Shown piece by piece: positions 12,181 through 24,800 of a DNA stretch of 64,000 nucleotides. Positions within the stretch are counted from its first letter, which is position 1, and every line of letters starts with the position of its first letter. The DNA is from Owenia fusiformis (Eukaryota > Annelida > Polychaeta > Sabellida > Oweniidae). The DNA is taken from contig CAIIXF020000010.1 in NCBI GenBank assembly GCA_903813345.2, forward strand, positions 12,963,181 through 13,027,180. The letters are read 5' to 3'. Under the pieces are notes generated by a model. It was not told the DNA's origin and did no database searches. It saw only the letters and a program-made list of their open reading frames with translations. A program made the translations under genes and the position numbers.

Positions 12181-13632
12181 AATAAATAAAACTATATGGT
12201 GAAGTACAGTTTGTTTTGATCAAGCACCATTAAGTCTGTTTTGATCAAGCACCATTAAGTCTGTTTTCAAAACCCAGCATCTTCATTTAACCTTATTATC
12301 ATGAAAAAGGCAGTGAAAAAAACATGCTGCTGAGAAAACCCCCAAAATATAATTTATTTTGTGAATGATATATTTATACCTTTACATGGATCACATGTGA
12401 AAAGATCCAACAGAACAAATTCAGAATGAATGAGACTGTACTGTAAAAATGATGACTTAAGATAATTCATGTTTGTAGGTTATATGCTTTTTGAAAATAT
12501 AACTAAATTTTGTACAGACTGGATTATAACTTTTATGCTCTACCCTTTTTCGAGCCACTTTAATTTTGTTTTTTACAACACAACATGACACTTTGATTGC
12601 AGGTATTGAATGTAAGACATTTACAAGATGTGTTGAAATCAGGTAAGTGCCACTTATCATGTGAGTTAAACATTAACGAATGAATATATGAAAAAGTCAG
12701 TTAAAAGTTTAAATTCAAATATCAAAACAATCATCAATATCTCTGTGGACATAAAACTTAATAATCCCTCATAACTTGTAGCATGTTATTGACTCATGTC
12801 ACATGTAATTACATGATGCTTTTGATAGGATATAATAAAAAATGATATTATTACCAGAGCATATAGACTAATATATGAAAATAAAATACATAAAAATCTA
12901 CATTTGAAAAGATGTGTTAAATTAAATATTCCTACCTTGGCTGAAGTATATCCACAAACATTTAACTACCAGGATGTTGTTTTCCCGTTTCGTTTCCGCT
13001 GTTGTCAAACTTATCTCACTAATGTAACTCTTGCAAACTCCGCTTGTATAACGTAAGCCTGTAAAACGAAGCAAATATCTGGTATAAGATTTGAAGTGTT
13101 ATCTCCAGAAGTCAGGTCCCCTGGCTTTTATACCTAGATCTCCGCTGAGACTGTGCGTCGTTACTTTTTACAACCGCAGTAGTAGAGCTTTGATAAAATT
13201 TCTAATCCCAATCTTCCAATGTCATAATCCGTATTTGTTATTGAGTTTTGCTTGGTCAGATATCATAATATCGTAATATCTCACTAAATATTGACAGTAG
13301 ATTTAAGTCCCTGATGATGTCATATCTCAGTACTTTAGTGCTATTAAGCAATTGATTTCAACTTGGTTTGGAAGAAAGAATCTATATTTACATCCTAGAA
13401 GGATGCAGGCTCATGTTGAACATGGTTGAGTTAGTCTCATTTGTTGACTAATTAATTTGGTATCACAAACCAATCAATAGGCAGGATTAAACAAACAAGA
13501 AATTCAGGATGTAAACAAAAAATTTGACAAGTTGTAGAAATTCAGAGCATCCAGATGTTTAAACCATGGTATGATGAGGGGTTTCTTTAACAGGAGATGC
13601 TGGGAAATATGTTAATCAGGCAGACTTTCAAA
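12181..13632. other. Gene-poor stretch after the LINE
   Basis: It holds a 28-bp tandem duplication near 12.21-12.27 kb (TGTTTTGATCAAGCACCATT...) and a locally CG-richer stretch at 12.97-13.16 kb that could be a promoter. On the minus strand a donor-like AAG|GTAGGA occurs at about 12.94 kb. No coding region is supported. Confidence 0.4.
12602..12641 (+). other. Candidate isolated 40-nt exon
   Basis: Good splice signals frame this segment: TTTGATTGCAG before it and AATCAG|GTAAGT after it. One frame reads VLNVRHLQDVLKSG. No neighbouring exon was found, so this is only a candidate. Confidence 0.2.
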
Positions 13633-13708
13633 AACAAACAAACAAACAAATAAACAAACAAACAAACAAACAAACAAACAAACAAACAAACAAACAAACA
13701 AACAAACA
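13633..13708. repeat. (AAAC)n microsatellite
   Basis: About 18 tandem AAAC/ACAA units with one variant (ATAA). Confidence 0.95.
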
Positions 13709-15419
13709 TGAAAGGAAAAGTTACCTATTGTTATAATTAAAATTTAATTCAATTATAATCATAACATTTTATTTGGGATAACATTTATTTGGTTCATAGG
13801 CTTAATATATACATGATTTAGAACCAATATATTCTAACCCTGAAGTTCTCTGAGTGTTAGAGAGAATTCATTTAGGTGCATAATTTGACACATCCTCCGT
13901 ATCATTGATCGCACCAGTAATGCACCCTGTTATAGTATTGTTTAATTTAAATAACCGGAGTTATAAAGATTGATTGATTCAATTCAATTTGTCTACGTCC
14001 TATCTTTTACTACCCCAATAGCATATTATTTTACATTTGGGGCAGTTTTAGGATGTAATTAATTGTTAATGGTACAATTTGAACTCTATTACACTGATTT
14101 ACCTAGTAGTGGAACAAGAAGATGCCGCACCTAGTTGAAAATTACCTAAGACTCAGTTGAATATGCATGGTCATAATTGAACAAATAAATACATATAAAT
14201 TTGAAGTTGATTAAATAAATAAAATGAGAATTACATACTACAGACATTTAAAAACAGGGCAAAATGTTACCACTTGCCATAATTGTCATAGATGCTGACT
14301 GCTGAACTATGAATGCCGAACACCATGCACGAAAAAGTTGGAGACTATAATTAACAATATGTCACCGCTTGTGGTAACACAAAAATCCTGAAAAACACTT
14401 TTAATTTTCATTTCATCTTTATTTTGATCAAACACCCACACATCCATTACCCAGCAGCCTCAAGATTATGAAATATGACAAAAAGCAGGTTAAGATCCAG
14501 GGAGTTAAAAATGATATAATTGATTTCCCAGAATCTGTTAAGAGTGCCCGTTTATCATCCAACACTTATCCAATGTTCCTTTTACTATGAATAAACCACT
14601 TGATACTCTACCATACTTGAGACCTCAGCAAAGATAACAACATTCATATAGACAATAAATGAAAAGATAATAAAGAAATTTTTAAGATTTCTGACACTTT
14701 TTATAGGTGCAACGCTGTTTGAATGGATGTTTGGTGTTAGAAATAGGAGTATAAAGGTGGCTAAGTGTCACATATATCATATGTAGACAGATCAGGCAAT
14801 AATAGAGATAACCTAATTGTAAGCTCTAATCTTATGCCATATGTCTCTCTTATTCCAAGGAAAACAAGCCATGGCTTAGAGATGGAGATTAACACAGCAA
14901 AACATAAATTAATCAAAAATTCAGAAAATAATTACTTGAAAACATAATATCACAAATTGACTCGACCTTTCAACTCAGTCTCTTTTTTCATACCACCAGA
15001 GTGTCATCTTAGCATTTGTTTAACATAAAAGCTTTATCAACTTTACATTTGATTGTATGAATTACTGAATCACCCTGTATAAGCAAAATAGGTTATCTTA
15101 AAATACTTTGAAGTATATCCACTATCACAACAAGAAACAGAACATCCAAAGAGCATTTACAGTAAATAAATGGACAAATCTGGAGAATTTAGCTAGATCC
15201 TTATCCTGAAGGTTATTTGTTCAATATCAGAAAGGAACACATACTCTTCGAAATCCTTGGTTGTTTTGCAATAAGTGATTGTTATTATTCAGCCTTCCAG
15301 ATACTGATTAATATACATCTATGCCCTAATACCAATCTTTTTAGATTTCCAGGACTGTATAAATGGTATACCCCTGGGGAAATATATTTTTGTGCTAAAC
15401 ATAATGGAATTGTTTAATA
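13709..15419. other. No gene recognised
   Basis: Apart from the short repeat at 14.27 kb I see no gene. The small plus-strand frame at 14765-14947 has no supporting splice context. Confidence 0.5.
14268..14386. mobile_element. Short repeat, GTTACCACTTG...GTGGTAAC family
   Basis: Related words (TGTCACCnC, GTTGGAGACTATAA, AACAATATGTCACC) recur at 19899-19990 and 33886-33990, one copy reversed. The ends are roughly inverted (TTACCACTTG and GTGGTAAC). It looks like an old MITE; the boundaries are approximate. Confidence 0.45.
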
Positions 15420-15657
15420 ACATGCCATCACTTGGAAAAGTGTAACAATTGTTACAACTGCAAATGCCAACATCAATGCCAAACACAACAAGGCATTAAC
15501 ATGACAACATGCCACCACTTGGAAAAGTGTAACAATTGTTACAACTGCAAATGCCAACATCAATGCCAAACACAACAAGGCACTAACATGACAATATGCC
15601 ATCACTTGGAAAAGTGTCACAATTGTTACAATTGCAAATGCCAACATCAATGCCAAA
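15420..15657. repeat. 87-bp minisatellite, 2.7 copies, open in frame
   Basis: Three consecutive units begin at 15420, 15507 and 15594, exactly 87 bp apart. Because 87 is a multiple of three, one plus-strand frame (15432-15695) reads a 29-residue Cys/Gln-rich repeat containing CNNCYNCKCQHQCQ, and a minus-strand frame is open too. Both being open suggests period and composition rather than selection. Confidence 0.9.
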
Positions 15658-16089
15658 TGGTTATCAAAATATGTCACAACTACATGGTGATATAATTCAG
15701 TTACAAGTTACATCTCTAGAAAAAATATGTTTTGGAATGATGAATACTGAAAAACAGACCACATATCAGTCAATATAACTTCTAAACTGCCTTCCTGCTT
15801 TGTTAAGGTCAAATTGACCTAACTATCAGTTTTTCATACATATGTTCCAGTGGTTTAAAATAGAAAGCTATTAAACCAATGTAAATGTAGCTTCTGATAT
15901 ACAGCTGATTAAAATGTTAAGCTTGAGGTTAAAGTCCACAAACGGATTTTCATTCATCTCAAAATTATCTTGATGATTAACACAATTACTTTGTTCAATA
16001 GAGATATCAAAAATACACCTCTGATGATTTATATTTCAAATCAAATATTGAGATAGAAAATCAACTTAAGATTATTATGAATTAGTTAT

Positions 16090-16152
16090 ATGTTTGTTTG
16101 TTTGTTGTTTGTTTATTTGTTTGTTTGTTTGTTCATTCATTTATTTGTTTTT
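16090..16152. repeat. (GTTT)n microsatellite
   Basis: About 11 imperfect GTTT units running into a (CATT/TTTG) variant tract. Confidence 0.85.
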
Positions 16153-17003
16153 GTTGGTTTACAAATGTAATGATATGGTCACAATTGATTAAATTCAGAT
16201 TTTCTCAAGAAAAGAGAAAAATACTGCAAAACTCCCGGGTTCACTGTTATCTTTTATTCCATAGACTTAGAAGTACGCCTATATCTGTTCCTATTCATAG
16301 AGTTATAAGCCAGCAATCTTAGAAATACAGACCCGAAACGTTGAAAACTGTGTAGGAGATGATTGAAAAACTACAGACCTGTTGTTTATTTTTTAGAGAT
16401 GAGCCCAAGAATTTTGTTATGGCATGGAGTATACAGGCAAAGGTTTAGCTGAGTATTTTACTTGTTCATATGAATTCATGGTTGTAAACTGGAAAAAACA
16501 AAGGGGGGAGGGGGAGTATTTGTTGTATTTGAGTAAACCCTAACAGTAGTAACATGTACCTTGTGAGCATGAGTTGATGTGCAAAACTTAGATTCAAAAT
16601 AACCTTTCTTAACTTTTCTGCACACAAACTTGATCCCCAGGTCTGACAGAAAAATGTAATATTAGAAATCTACATGAAAACAACTAGGCCTGTCCGAAGG
16701 GGAGGGCGTTGGGTGCCGACTTTTTTAAGAATCTTTTTAGGATAAATAGATCAGATATGCCCCCAGACCCCCTATCTTGCAATGCTCCGCACTGTCAAGG
16801 CTTTGTGTGTTAGTCATATAAATCTGACCCTCGTATGATGTTATTTGTTGTTATTTTTTTCTGATTTGGATATTTATTTTTCTAATTTTCTTGCATACGA
16901 GGGTCATAAACACTAGCGCTTCTATATTGCAGGAATTGCTTTCCTTGCATGTCTACCCAACCAAACTCACACAAATGATAAATTAATTTCTTTGCTTCAA
17001 CTA

Positions 17004-17480
17004 TAAAGTATTTAATCTTACCTTAGGCACGTAAAACGCTTGGTAATTGAAGAAATATAAGCACGCTGCTAAATTTTTAAATTTTCTCATTTTGCCTACC
17101 AAGGTCACTTCCGGGTTAATCTGATAGTCTAGATGTAAAACTATATCACACGAAATCATAAGTTTTTGTTACACAAATATTCAGTTGAAAGGTCGTTGAG
17201 AAGGGAAGTTATTTGGAAAAGTTATTGTTTCAAAATGATAAGTAATAAGTGGCAGCATGGGCTTTCAACTAGTTGAAAGCCCATGGTGGCAGAGAACGGC
17301 TTTGGAATCAATCTCTGTATAATAAATAATTATGATTCCGTTTCGATACATGTTATACATTTAGACTACCGGAAACAACATTCAGCAACATGGTGGGCGA
17401 TAATGAAAATATAATTCAATTGATTATATTTCGTCAATTATCAAGCGTTTTACATGTCTAAGGTAAGATTTAACACTTTG
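17004..17480. mobile_element. TIR element of about 475 bp
   Basis: The left end carries TTTAATCTTACCTTAGGCAC then GTAAAACGCTTGGTAATTG; the right end carries the reverse complement of nearly the same 45-50 bases (CAATTATCAAGCGTTTTACA, then CTAAGGTAAGATTTAACA). There is no coding capacity. A second element is nested at 17256-17285. Confidence 0.7.
17256..17285. mobile_element. Minimal relic: two TIR ends joined
   Basis: A perfect 30-bp palindrome, CATGGGCTTTCAACT followed by its reverse complement, flanked by a perfect 7-bp direct repeat GTGGCAG (17249-17255 and 17286-17292). The same end sequence bounds the 537-bp element at 46605-47141, so this is that family with everything between the tips lost. 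Confidence 0.8.
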
Positions 17481-19585
17481 ATGTTGGAGCTAAATAATTA
17501 GGTGATAATTTGTGTAACTTTGGTTAGTATGGTAACTATGGTTACCAAGACAGGCCAGAAAAGCGTTTACCACAATTTGTTCCATATAATATCTACGACC
17601 GTGTATGCAAAGAAAATGATAAAAAATAAATATCCAAATAAGAACAAGGAATATCGAAAAACAGCATACAACGGTCGGATTTATATGACTATTGCGTGTG
17701 TGTGTGTAGGCGGCATAACCCATCAATAGGTAAAAGTTGCCCTGGAGGTCTACCTTTAGGTTAGGTCTAACTTTTTCAATGAACTCTATAACTTAATAAG
17801 CTTAGCCTTAGGCCTAGAAGTTAGATCATGGGCTCTACCACTGATAGAGCCCTAGTTCAACGTCGTTAAACTCAATAACGGCGTTATTTATTATTAAGAA
17901 TTTTCTTGGGGCCATTATTGAGTTTAACCTCCTTACTATTCTTTCCATTGATGCAAGTTTTGGATCCACCGAAACCATTTTTCCGCGATAACATGCAACT
18001 GATACTTGACAACAATATAAAAACACATAACATCAAGCGATTAAACACAATATTATTGTATTAAATGGTCATTTATACAAGTAAAATGAGGTTAAACTTA
18101 CCAATCTCTAAAATGACATTTCCGCATGTCCGCCATTGTGTCTGTTCGTCCCGGGTTAAAATTTAAACTATTGAAACGAAATTGTTGTCAAATAGATTGA
18201 TAATTATCACGCGATTACTCGGGATAAAATAACTATTTTTGAGGATAGCAGGTATCTTTGATTGATTTATATAGCGCTTGTATACACAAAAAATAGTTAT
18301 TAATTGCAAACCTACTGTTCGTTGATGCAGTGTCGCAATGACGGTTAATTCCTGATACGATTTGCAATTTCGATGTTACCGGAGTTGACCGATATTTTCG
18401 TAAAATTCCAAACCTGTCTCCAATATTTTCGTAATTATGCATCAATATGGTCTAAGGGGGGTACGGGATGGTGTGTATGTATTTATAAGGTATGTATGCA
18501 TGCTTGAATCACATTCTTTATGTAACTTGATATTACCATGTTTTCGGAGTTTAATTAGTTCCGCATGTCGGAACCTGCTGAACGACTAAATTAACACATC
18601 AAGGGCAAAATGGTCATGGAGGTTAGACCTAGCCGGGCCATAAGACATGTCAGATAAGAAAAGAGGCCCAGGCTAGGTCTAATGTTGTTGGACTAATAGA
18701 GCCCATGGTTAGAAAATAGAAAATTGGCACCAAAATTAAAAATTTTTATGATACTTTTACTAGTTTTTACAACCTTCCCACTATGCCTTGTGCCTCATCA
18801 ATGCAATCTAATGCATAATAATATATGATTTTTATGATAAAATAAGATCGTAAGGAACGGTAATACTCACGCTAATTGTATAATTCTGGAGAAACTTCAG
18901 AAAAACTTTTTTCCAATTTGGCTGAGAATGACGTCATTTGGCTCAGTCTATTTTTGGGTGTAAGGGGTGTAGGATTGAACATTGGATTTTCAAAGATTTA
19001 GGTTGCTTTATAATTTTATATAGGAATTTGATGAAGGTATAAGTATCGATAACAATTATTGTAAGGGTCCTGAAGAAATGTTATGACAAGAGCGTGCTAA
19101 CCAATATTCACGAACCAGCTCTTTTATCCTGTCAAGAACTTAAACTCTTTTAGAACATAAGTGGCTTTAGCCAAAAGATAAGTGAAGGAATTATAGATGT
19201 CAGTCTAGTATGTAAGGTCTAGAAGGCCTTATCCAAAGTATTGATTTATCAGCTTACAGTAAACACACTGCACCAAAACATGTATAATGTAGCTGATATC
19301 TACACTAACGAGTACACATACACACTACACAGTGTTACCACTATACACTGAATGTTAACATCATGTAAAGTTATACACTAGAAAGTCTGGAATTCAACTC
19401 ATACAAAGATCTGAAAGTAGAGTACCAAACATTAACAAGGGTAAATAAATGAGGATCTAAATGTACTGTACATATAAAAAGGAAAGGAGAAAACACCTTT
19501 AATCACCTTTACATGACTTGCATGTCTAACAGTGAATTACTGTCAAGCTTGAGTTTATAGATATCAACAGCATACAAGAAGAGTT
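17481..19585. other. Intergenic region upstream of the ankyrin gene
   Basis: It contains short repeats built around 'TAGGTCTAAC' and 'ATAGAGCCC' (17.73-17.85 and 18.62-18.71 kb) and no supported gene. The ankyrin gene's promoter and 5' UTR must lie in its last part, but I see no clear core element. Confidence 0.4.
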
Positions 19586-21124
19586 ATGGGTAACACTCCA
19601 ACCCCCTTGAGGGAGACTGTAAGAGCTGATGATGTGAATAGAGCTGAGAGAATGCTTAGCAACAAGACAAGTGAGAGTAGAGCTAAGCTGATCAATGAGG
19701 ACTACAGCCCAGACTGTATTCTGGACTCTTGTAAGAGAGTTGATGGCAATGCTCTTTACTATGCTGTTGAGAGGTAATGTACTCTCTTTCCGTGATATTA
19801 TAAGCATCCATGTGAATTTTGATAGATTAGACACCTCAAATGGAGGGTAGGTCAGAATGATCAAAAGATGTATAGTAAATCCACCTGTTTATTATTATGT
19901 CACCCCCAGAAGTGGTGACATATTGTTATAATCTCCAACTTTTTAGTGGACAGTGTTTGGCGGTTAGTGGTTGATGGTTGGCATCTATAACAAATGCCAC
20001 AACTATTGATAATTAGACACCATTCCTAACAATCAGGTATTATTCATGACCAAGGCAGGGGATGTAAGATTTGGCAAATTGAAAAAACTTTGAAAATGTT
20101 AAATAGATGGCTCTCACTTTAAAGGTTTCTCCACTTTACCCACAAAATATGTAGCATGGGTATCTACATGCACTGGGAAATATGTTATTACATTGCAACC
20201 TTTTAAGATTTAAGTTACAACAATGCCACCTCTGTCATAATTGGAATAATCCAACCATTGTCACCACTGAAAGAATATCGGCTACCACCGAGACCACTTT
20301 AATAATCCTGTATTAACAAGACTAATTTATTATATATTTATTTCATTCAAAATTTAAAAATTGTTTATTCCATCAGTTCATACATATTTAAATACTGTGT
20401 TGTATATTCTAAAATAAAGGACAAAAATTAATCCAAACATTTTACACAAATAAAATTTGAACACATAAAAAAGTTTAAAAATGTTAAAGGCCCCATGTAA
20501 AGTAAACCATTTTTGCCTTCATTGTAGTCTTGTAAAATGTTAAAAATGTTAAAAAGTGATAGGTGATGCAAATTTAAATTGAAAGTATAAACTAAATAAT
20601 ATTCACCGCTATTCTTATTCCAACAATATGATTTCAGGAATAGGGTCAAGATGGTAGAACTATTCCTGAAACACGGAGGAGATATTCACTCTCTTGGGAG
20701 ATATGATGAGACTTTATTACACTGCTGTGGACGTGTGCATGGCAATGTTAAACTTGCAAAAATACTTATAGAGCATGGAGCTGATCTAAAGGCAACTGAT
20801 GACCTTGGGAGATATCCAATACACAGCGCTTCCTCATCAGGATTTTTCAACAAAACACCATTCATTGAATATCTCCTGTCGACAATGAATGAAGCCGATG
20901 CACGTGATTACTTAAACATTAAGGATTTTTATGGTAATACACCCTTGATGACTGCTGTTAATGCTGAGAATATACCCGTCACTCAGTCACTTCAGTTGCT
21001 AGGAGCTGATGACACTATTGTCAATAACAATGGACAGACAGCCTTTGATATAGCAAAAGAAAGGAAAGCTGAAATGATGGAAATTCTAGAATCTAAACAA
21101 AGATTGACAGATAACAGTAATTGA
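19586..21124 (+). CDS. Ankyrin-repeat protein, 2 exons, 224 aa
   Basis: Two coding exons: 19586-19773 and 20638-21124, joined at GAGAG|GTAATG and TTTCAG|GAA. The join splits an Arg codon and reads YYAVERNRVKMVELFL, completing an ankyrin helix pair exactly across the intron, which supports the splice. About five ankyrin units follow, with recognisable ETLLHCCGR, GRYPIHSASSSG, GNTPLMTAV and GQTAFDIA cores, ending in a basic/acidic tail. The start MGNTP is a possible N-myristoylation signal (Gly2), though it could be fortuitous. Ankyrin repeats bind other proteins; nothing here shows the partner. It is one of many such genes in animals and I cannot assign orthology. The 864-bp intron holds an old MITE near 19.9 kb. 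Confidence 0.85.
19899..20290. mobile_element. Old MITE in ankyrin-gene intron
   Basis: It starts TGTCACCCCCAGAAGTGGTG and shares 'ATATTGTTATAATCTCC' type words, in the other orientation, with copies near 14.27 and 33.9 kb. The right end is uncertain. Confidence 0.4.
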
Positions 21125-21857
21125 ATAATTGAACCAATAGAGCTATTACATGTCAACTTCTGAGTTGTATTATTTTATAAGATTTTATAATTTTTTTATT
21201 CAATGATAATGCAACTTTCAGCGATCTAATGGAGTGAGGAAATATATCCTGTATTTTCACACCATAGAAAACATAATTTGTCTTATGCTCCGACACCAAC
21301 ATTCACTAAAAATGTGTGAAACAGTTTTCTTTTGAAAAGCCATTCACAACTCCATACTTATGTCAATTGAATATAAAATATTATTCAATGATTTTCTATG
21401 CAAACATTTTGATAACAATGTTTTACTTTACTAGTGTAGTAGTTTACAACCTACAAATACATGATACTGACTGAATAATGTGTTCTGTTAAGAATCCTTT
21501 TTGATGTTGAAGAAAACACGATGTACATATTATTGAGATCATCAACTAAGGTACCTTAATATACACCCATGGGCTTTTATTTAGAAATTATCACTTTTTC
21601 TGTCACAAATGTTTTCGCTGAGACATCTTTTTAAACAGTTTCGCAAAAAAGTCATAAAGAGGATCAATACAAATGAGGCCAATGTACTATTCAACATTCC
21701 TCCTACTGTCTTTTATCATTGTCGGTTCCCATGCTCAATCACAATGTTCTATCAAGGACACATCCTACATTTGATGAAGCAAGATGGTCTAGTCATAATT
21801 TAGCTTTCATTGAATGAGAATCTTATCTGAGGTATTCATCAATAGTTCCAATAAGTT
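21125..21857. other. Intergenic gap, convergent gene ends
   Basis: It lies between the 3' ends of the ankyrin gene (plus) and TCEANC2 (minus). AT-rich 3' UTRs are expected; no AATAAA hexamer stands out and no other gene is seen. Confidence 0.5.
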
Positions 21858-24800
21858 TCAGGTTTTCAAAGACGTTTTCACAAGGTCTTTTATATCCATC
21901 TCTAAACTCATCACTTTAGTTCTGATTTCCTCCTTATGTTTTAGTGTAAATATGACTTTCCTCATTGTCCTCCTGTATGCATTGTTCACAAGACGTTTAC
22001 ACTGGTGGAATACTTCTCTCTCTATGCTCTCACATAACTGTTTTTTCTCCTGGAAATACAAGCACGAATATTTTTTTTTTTAATTTACAGTGAAACCTGT
22101 AAAGCGGAACACCTCTAGAAATGAAACACCTCTGTAAGTGGCCGTCCCTAGACCAACTGACACAATGTTAAATGAACCTCTAGAACACTACTTAGAGGTA
22201 GCAAAATGTTCCACCAAGACAGTGTTTACTATACTCATTTATCTAATTTTCCACTGAAAGTGCAACATCATAAAACAATACAACATAGTACAGTAAAACC
22301 TGTAAAGTGGAAAACCTCTGTATTTGAAACACTTCAGAGTCCCATGACCAGGTGACTTAACATTAAATGAATTTCTGTCAGACTAGTAGAACAGCTTGCA
22401 AGTGGAACATTTTTTCGTTTAAGGTTTACCAAAGGTGTCCTACTTTCACAGGTTTTACTTTGCCCAAGAATTTCACATCATTTTACATCAGTTTCCCCTA
22501 TTATATACAACAATAGTAAAGGCAAAAAGCACTGAAGCCCAAGTATTGTTCTTGAGCCAGCAAAATTAAAATCTACAAAACTGCAATAGTTCAATCAAAG
22601 TCTTTCAGAGTTTAAAGTCTAGTAAATCAAGGTGATTTCATTCTGAAAACAAGTGACAACATCTTTTGAAAAGTTCCAACTACAAATATACAATGGACAG
22701 TTTTCATCCTTTAAATAAGTTCCCACTGATTTAAACAATCCAACAACTTACAGTGGAACCGAGGGCATCTGCAATCAAATTGCGTCCAGATTTCCTTAAT
22801 TTTTCTGTCTTCTTATCCTGTTTTACTTCAATTTGTGGTCGGTCTAGTTTACTCTCAAAGTGTGCCTTCCATTTATTTATAAGTGCTGTAGCTTGACGGG
22901 AAACCTCATTGTTGGAATGTTTGCTCACTTTCTTCAGTGTATGGCCTGTAATTCACAATTATACATTTAAAATTTATAAAAAATTAAAAAATAATCGAAA
23001 GGAAAAGCTGTTCAATCTTATTCCTACTTTTAGACTAGTTTATATAGAAATAAGGCTTAAGGCCATTCAAGGTTTAACATACTGGGTGCCCCAGAAAAAG
23101 TGAACTGCATTTTGACATGTATTTTCTCAGCAATAGATTAACCAAAAGAATTTCTGTTTGGAAAAACAGCTTTGTTCAATTGTAGGGGTAAAGAGACCAG
23201 ATTGAGCATAGTTTGAAATGTATACATTGGTACAACTGTATCTCACCTATTTTTGTTTTCTGTAGCAGGTCCCTTGGTGGAATCTTTTTGTCCAGTTCAG
23301 TTAAAGCTTGAAGTAGGTTTTCATCACTCTGGCCCTCAAGACGCAAGACTGACTTTAATCGCCATAAATCTTCCACAATAACCACTCCCTGGGGAATATA
23401 AAAGCCAGACTATAGACCCATAAGTTTTTTGTTTCATATTTTTGGTTACAAAGGAAAAATTCATCATCCTACAAAAACCTTTTCATATTGATATATCAGC
23501 AACAATTTGAAATAGCAAAAATGTTTTTAACAAAATCATTTAGATTTAGGGCACACAGTATGAATTTGTCTTCCTCATCAGAGAAACATGTACAATAAAG
23601 CCTCAGTCACATTTGCTCAATTATAGGTGTACGTACAATATCAGCGATGCAATGTAGCGATGCTCAGTGGCAAATAATTAATTTTATAATATATTCTGCA
23701 GGCCCGTAGCCAGGGGGGGTTCGGAGGGTTCGGGCGAACCCCCCCCCTGGCCAAAAATTCTTTCAAAATCATGCAGTTTTTCACCATTTTGAGCACTTCT
23801 CAAGTGATTTTAGCCATATTTGGGCCAAAATCGTCAAATGTGAACCCCCCTGGAATTTTTTGAAAAATGAACCCCCCCTTGGCAAATCCTGGCTACGGGC
23901 CTGTTCTGTTTTTACATTTGTCTTTCCAAATTTAGATTATTGACAATGACAAAAATAACAATACATAGAATTTCTCATTTTAATTACTGCCATTTTTATT
24001 TCTTGGGAGAAAATATGTATAAATGAGTGATAAAAGGAGCTCTTTTTCTAGTATACATGTATGACCAATTATTTCAAATAATTTAGAAACATTTGGAACA
24101 GGCTTGGTTAGTGGTGAATTTTAGTGTTTTAGTTTCAGGGGGAGTGAGACACCCCCCTAATATTCTCTATACACAGGGTGGGCCAAAAAAGCGCCACTTT
24201 TTTCAAGACACTGTAACTTTTTCATATTCCAACCTAAATACACAAAATTTTGCAGTTATATAGTGCCAGGGGTCCTCAGTAATTAAATAATTTAACAAGT
24301 CCTTCAACTCTGATTGTTTTTGATCTAAAAAAGGAGTTCAATTGGCATGCCACACTCTTTGATGATTAAGTCTTAGTCGCCATACTGATATGGCAGTATC
24401 AATGTATGTTGAATAAGTTTCTTTCAGCTTAAACTCTTAAGGTATGAGGTTCCATATCCATCCGCCAAAAGGTATGACCCCTATATAGTCCATTTAAAAA
24501 CTTGTGTTTTTATTCTAAATAACACCAAAGTTGGCTTCTAGGGTACCTAGCATGTCACTATTTGGTATCAAAATAAAGAGGAGGAGTTCATAGCGGGATA
24601 AATAGTGTAAAGTAATCGCCGTTTGCGGAACAAATCGTGAAACTTTCCTCAAATGATCACTGATTGCTACTCTTCAAATAAAGCAACTGTGCCAAAAAAT
24701 CGCTCCATAGGAACTACCCTAATTTTACAATTCTTACCCCCCCATGGTCACGGAGGGGGGGGTCTAAAAAAAAATTTGACACAAAATTATGCTCATACTT

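Noticed and set aside
15414-15695. Real Cys-rich peptide gene in the 87-bp minisatellite
   Set aside because: Both strands are open, there is no signal peptide, splice or polyadenylation context, and the period alone explains it.
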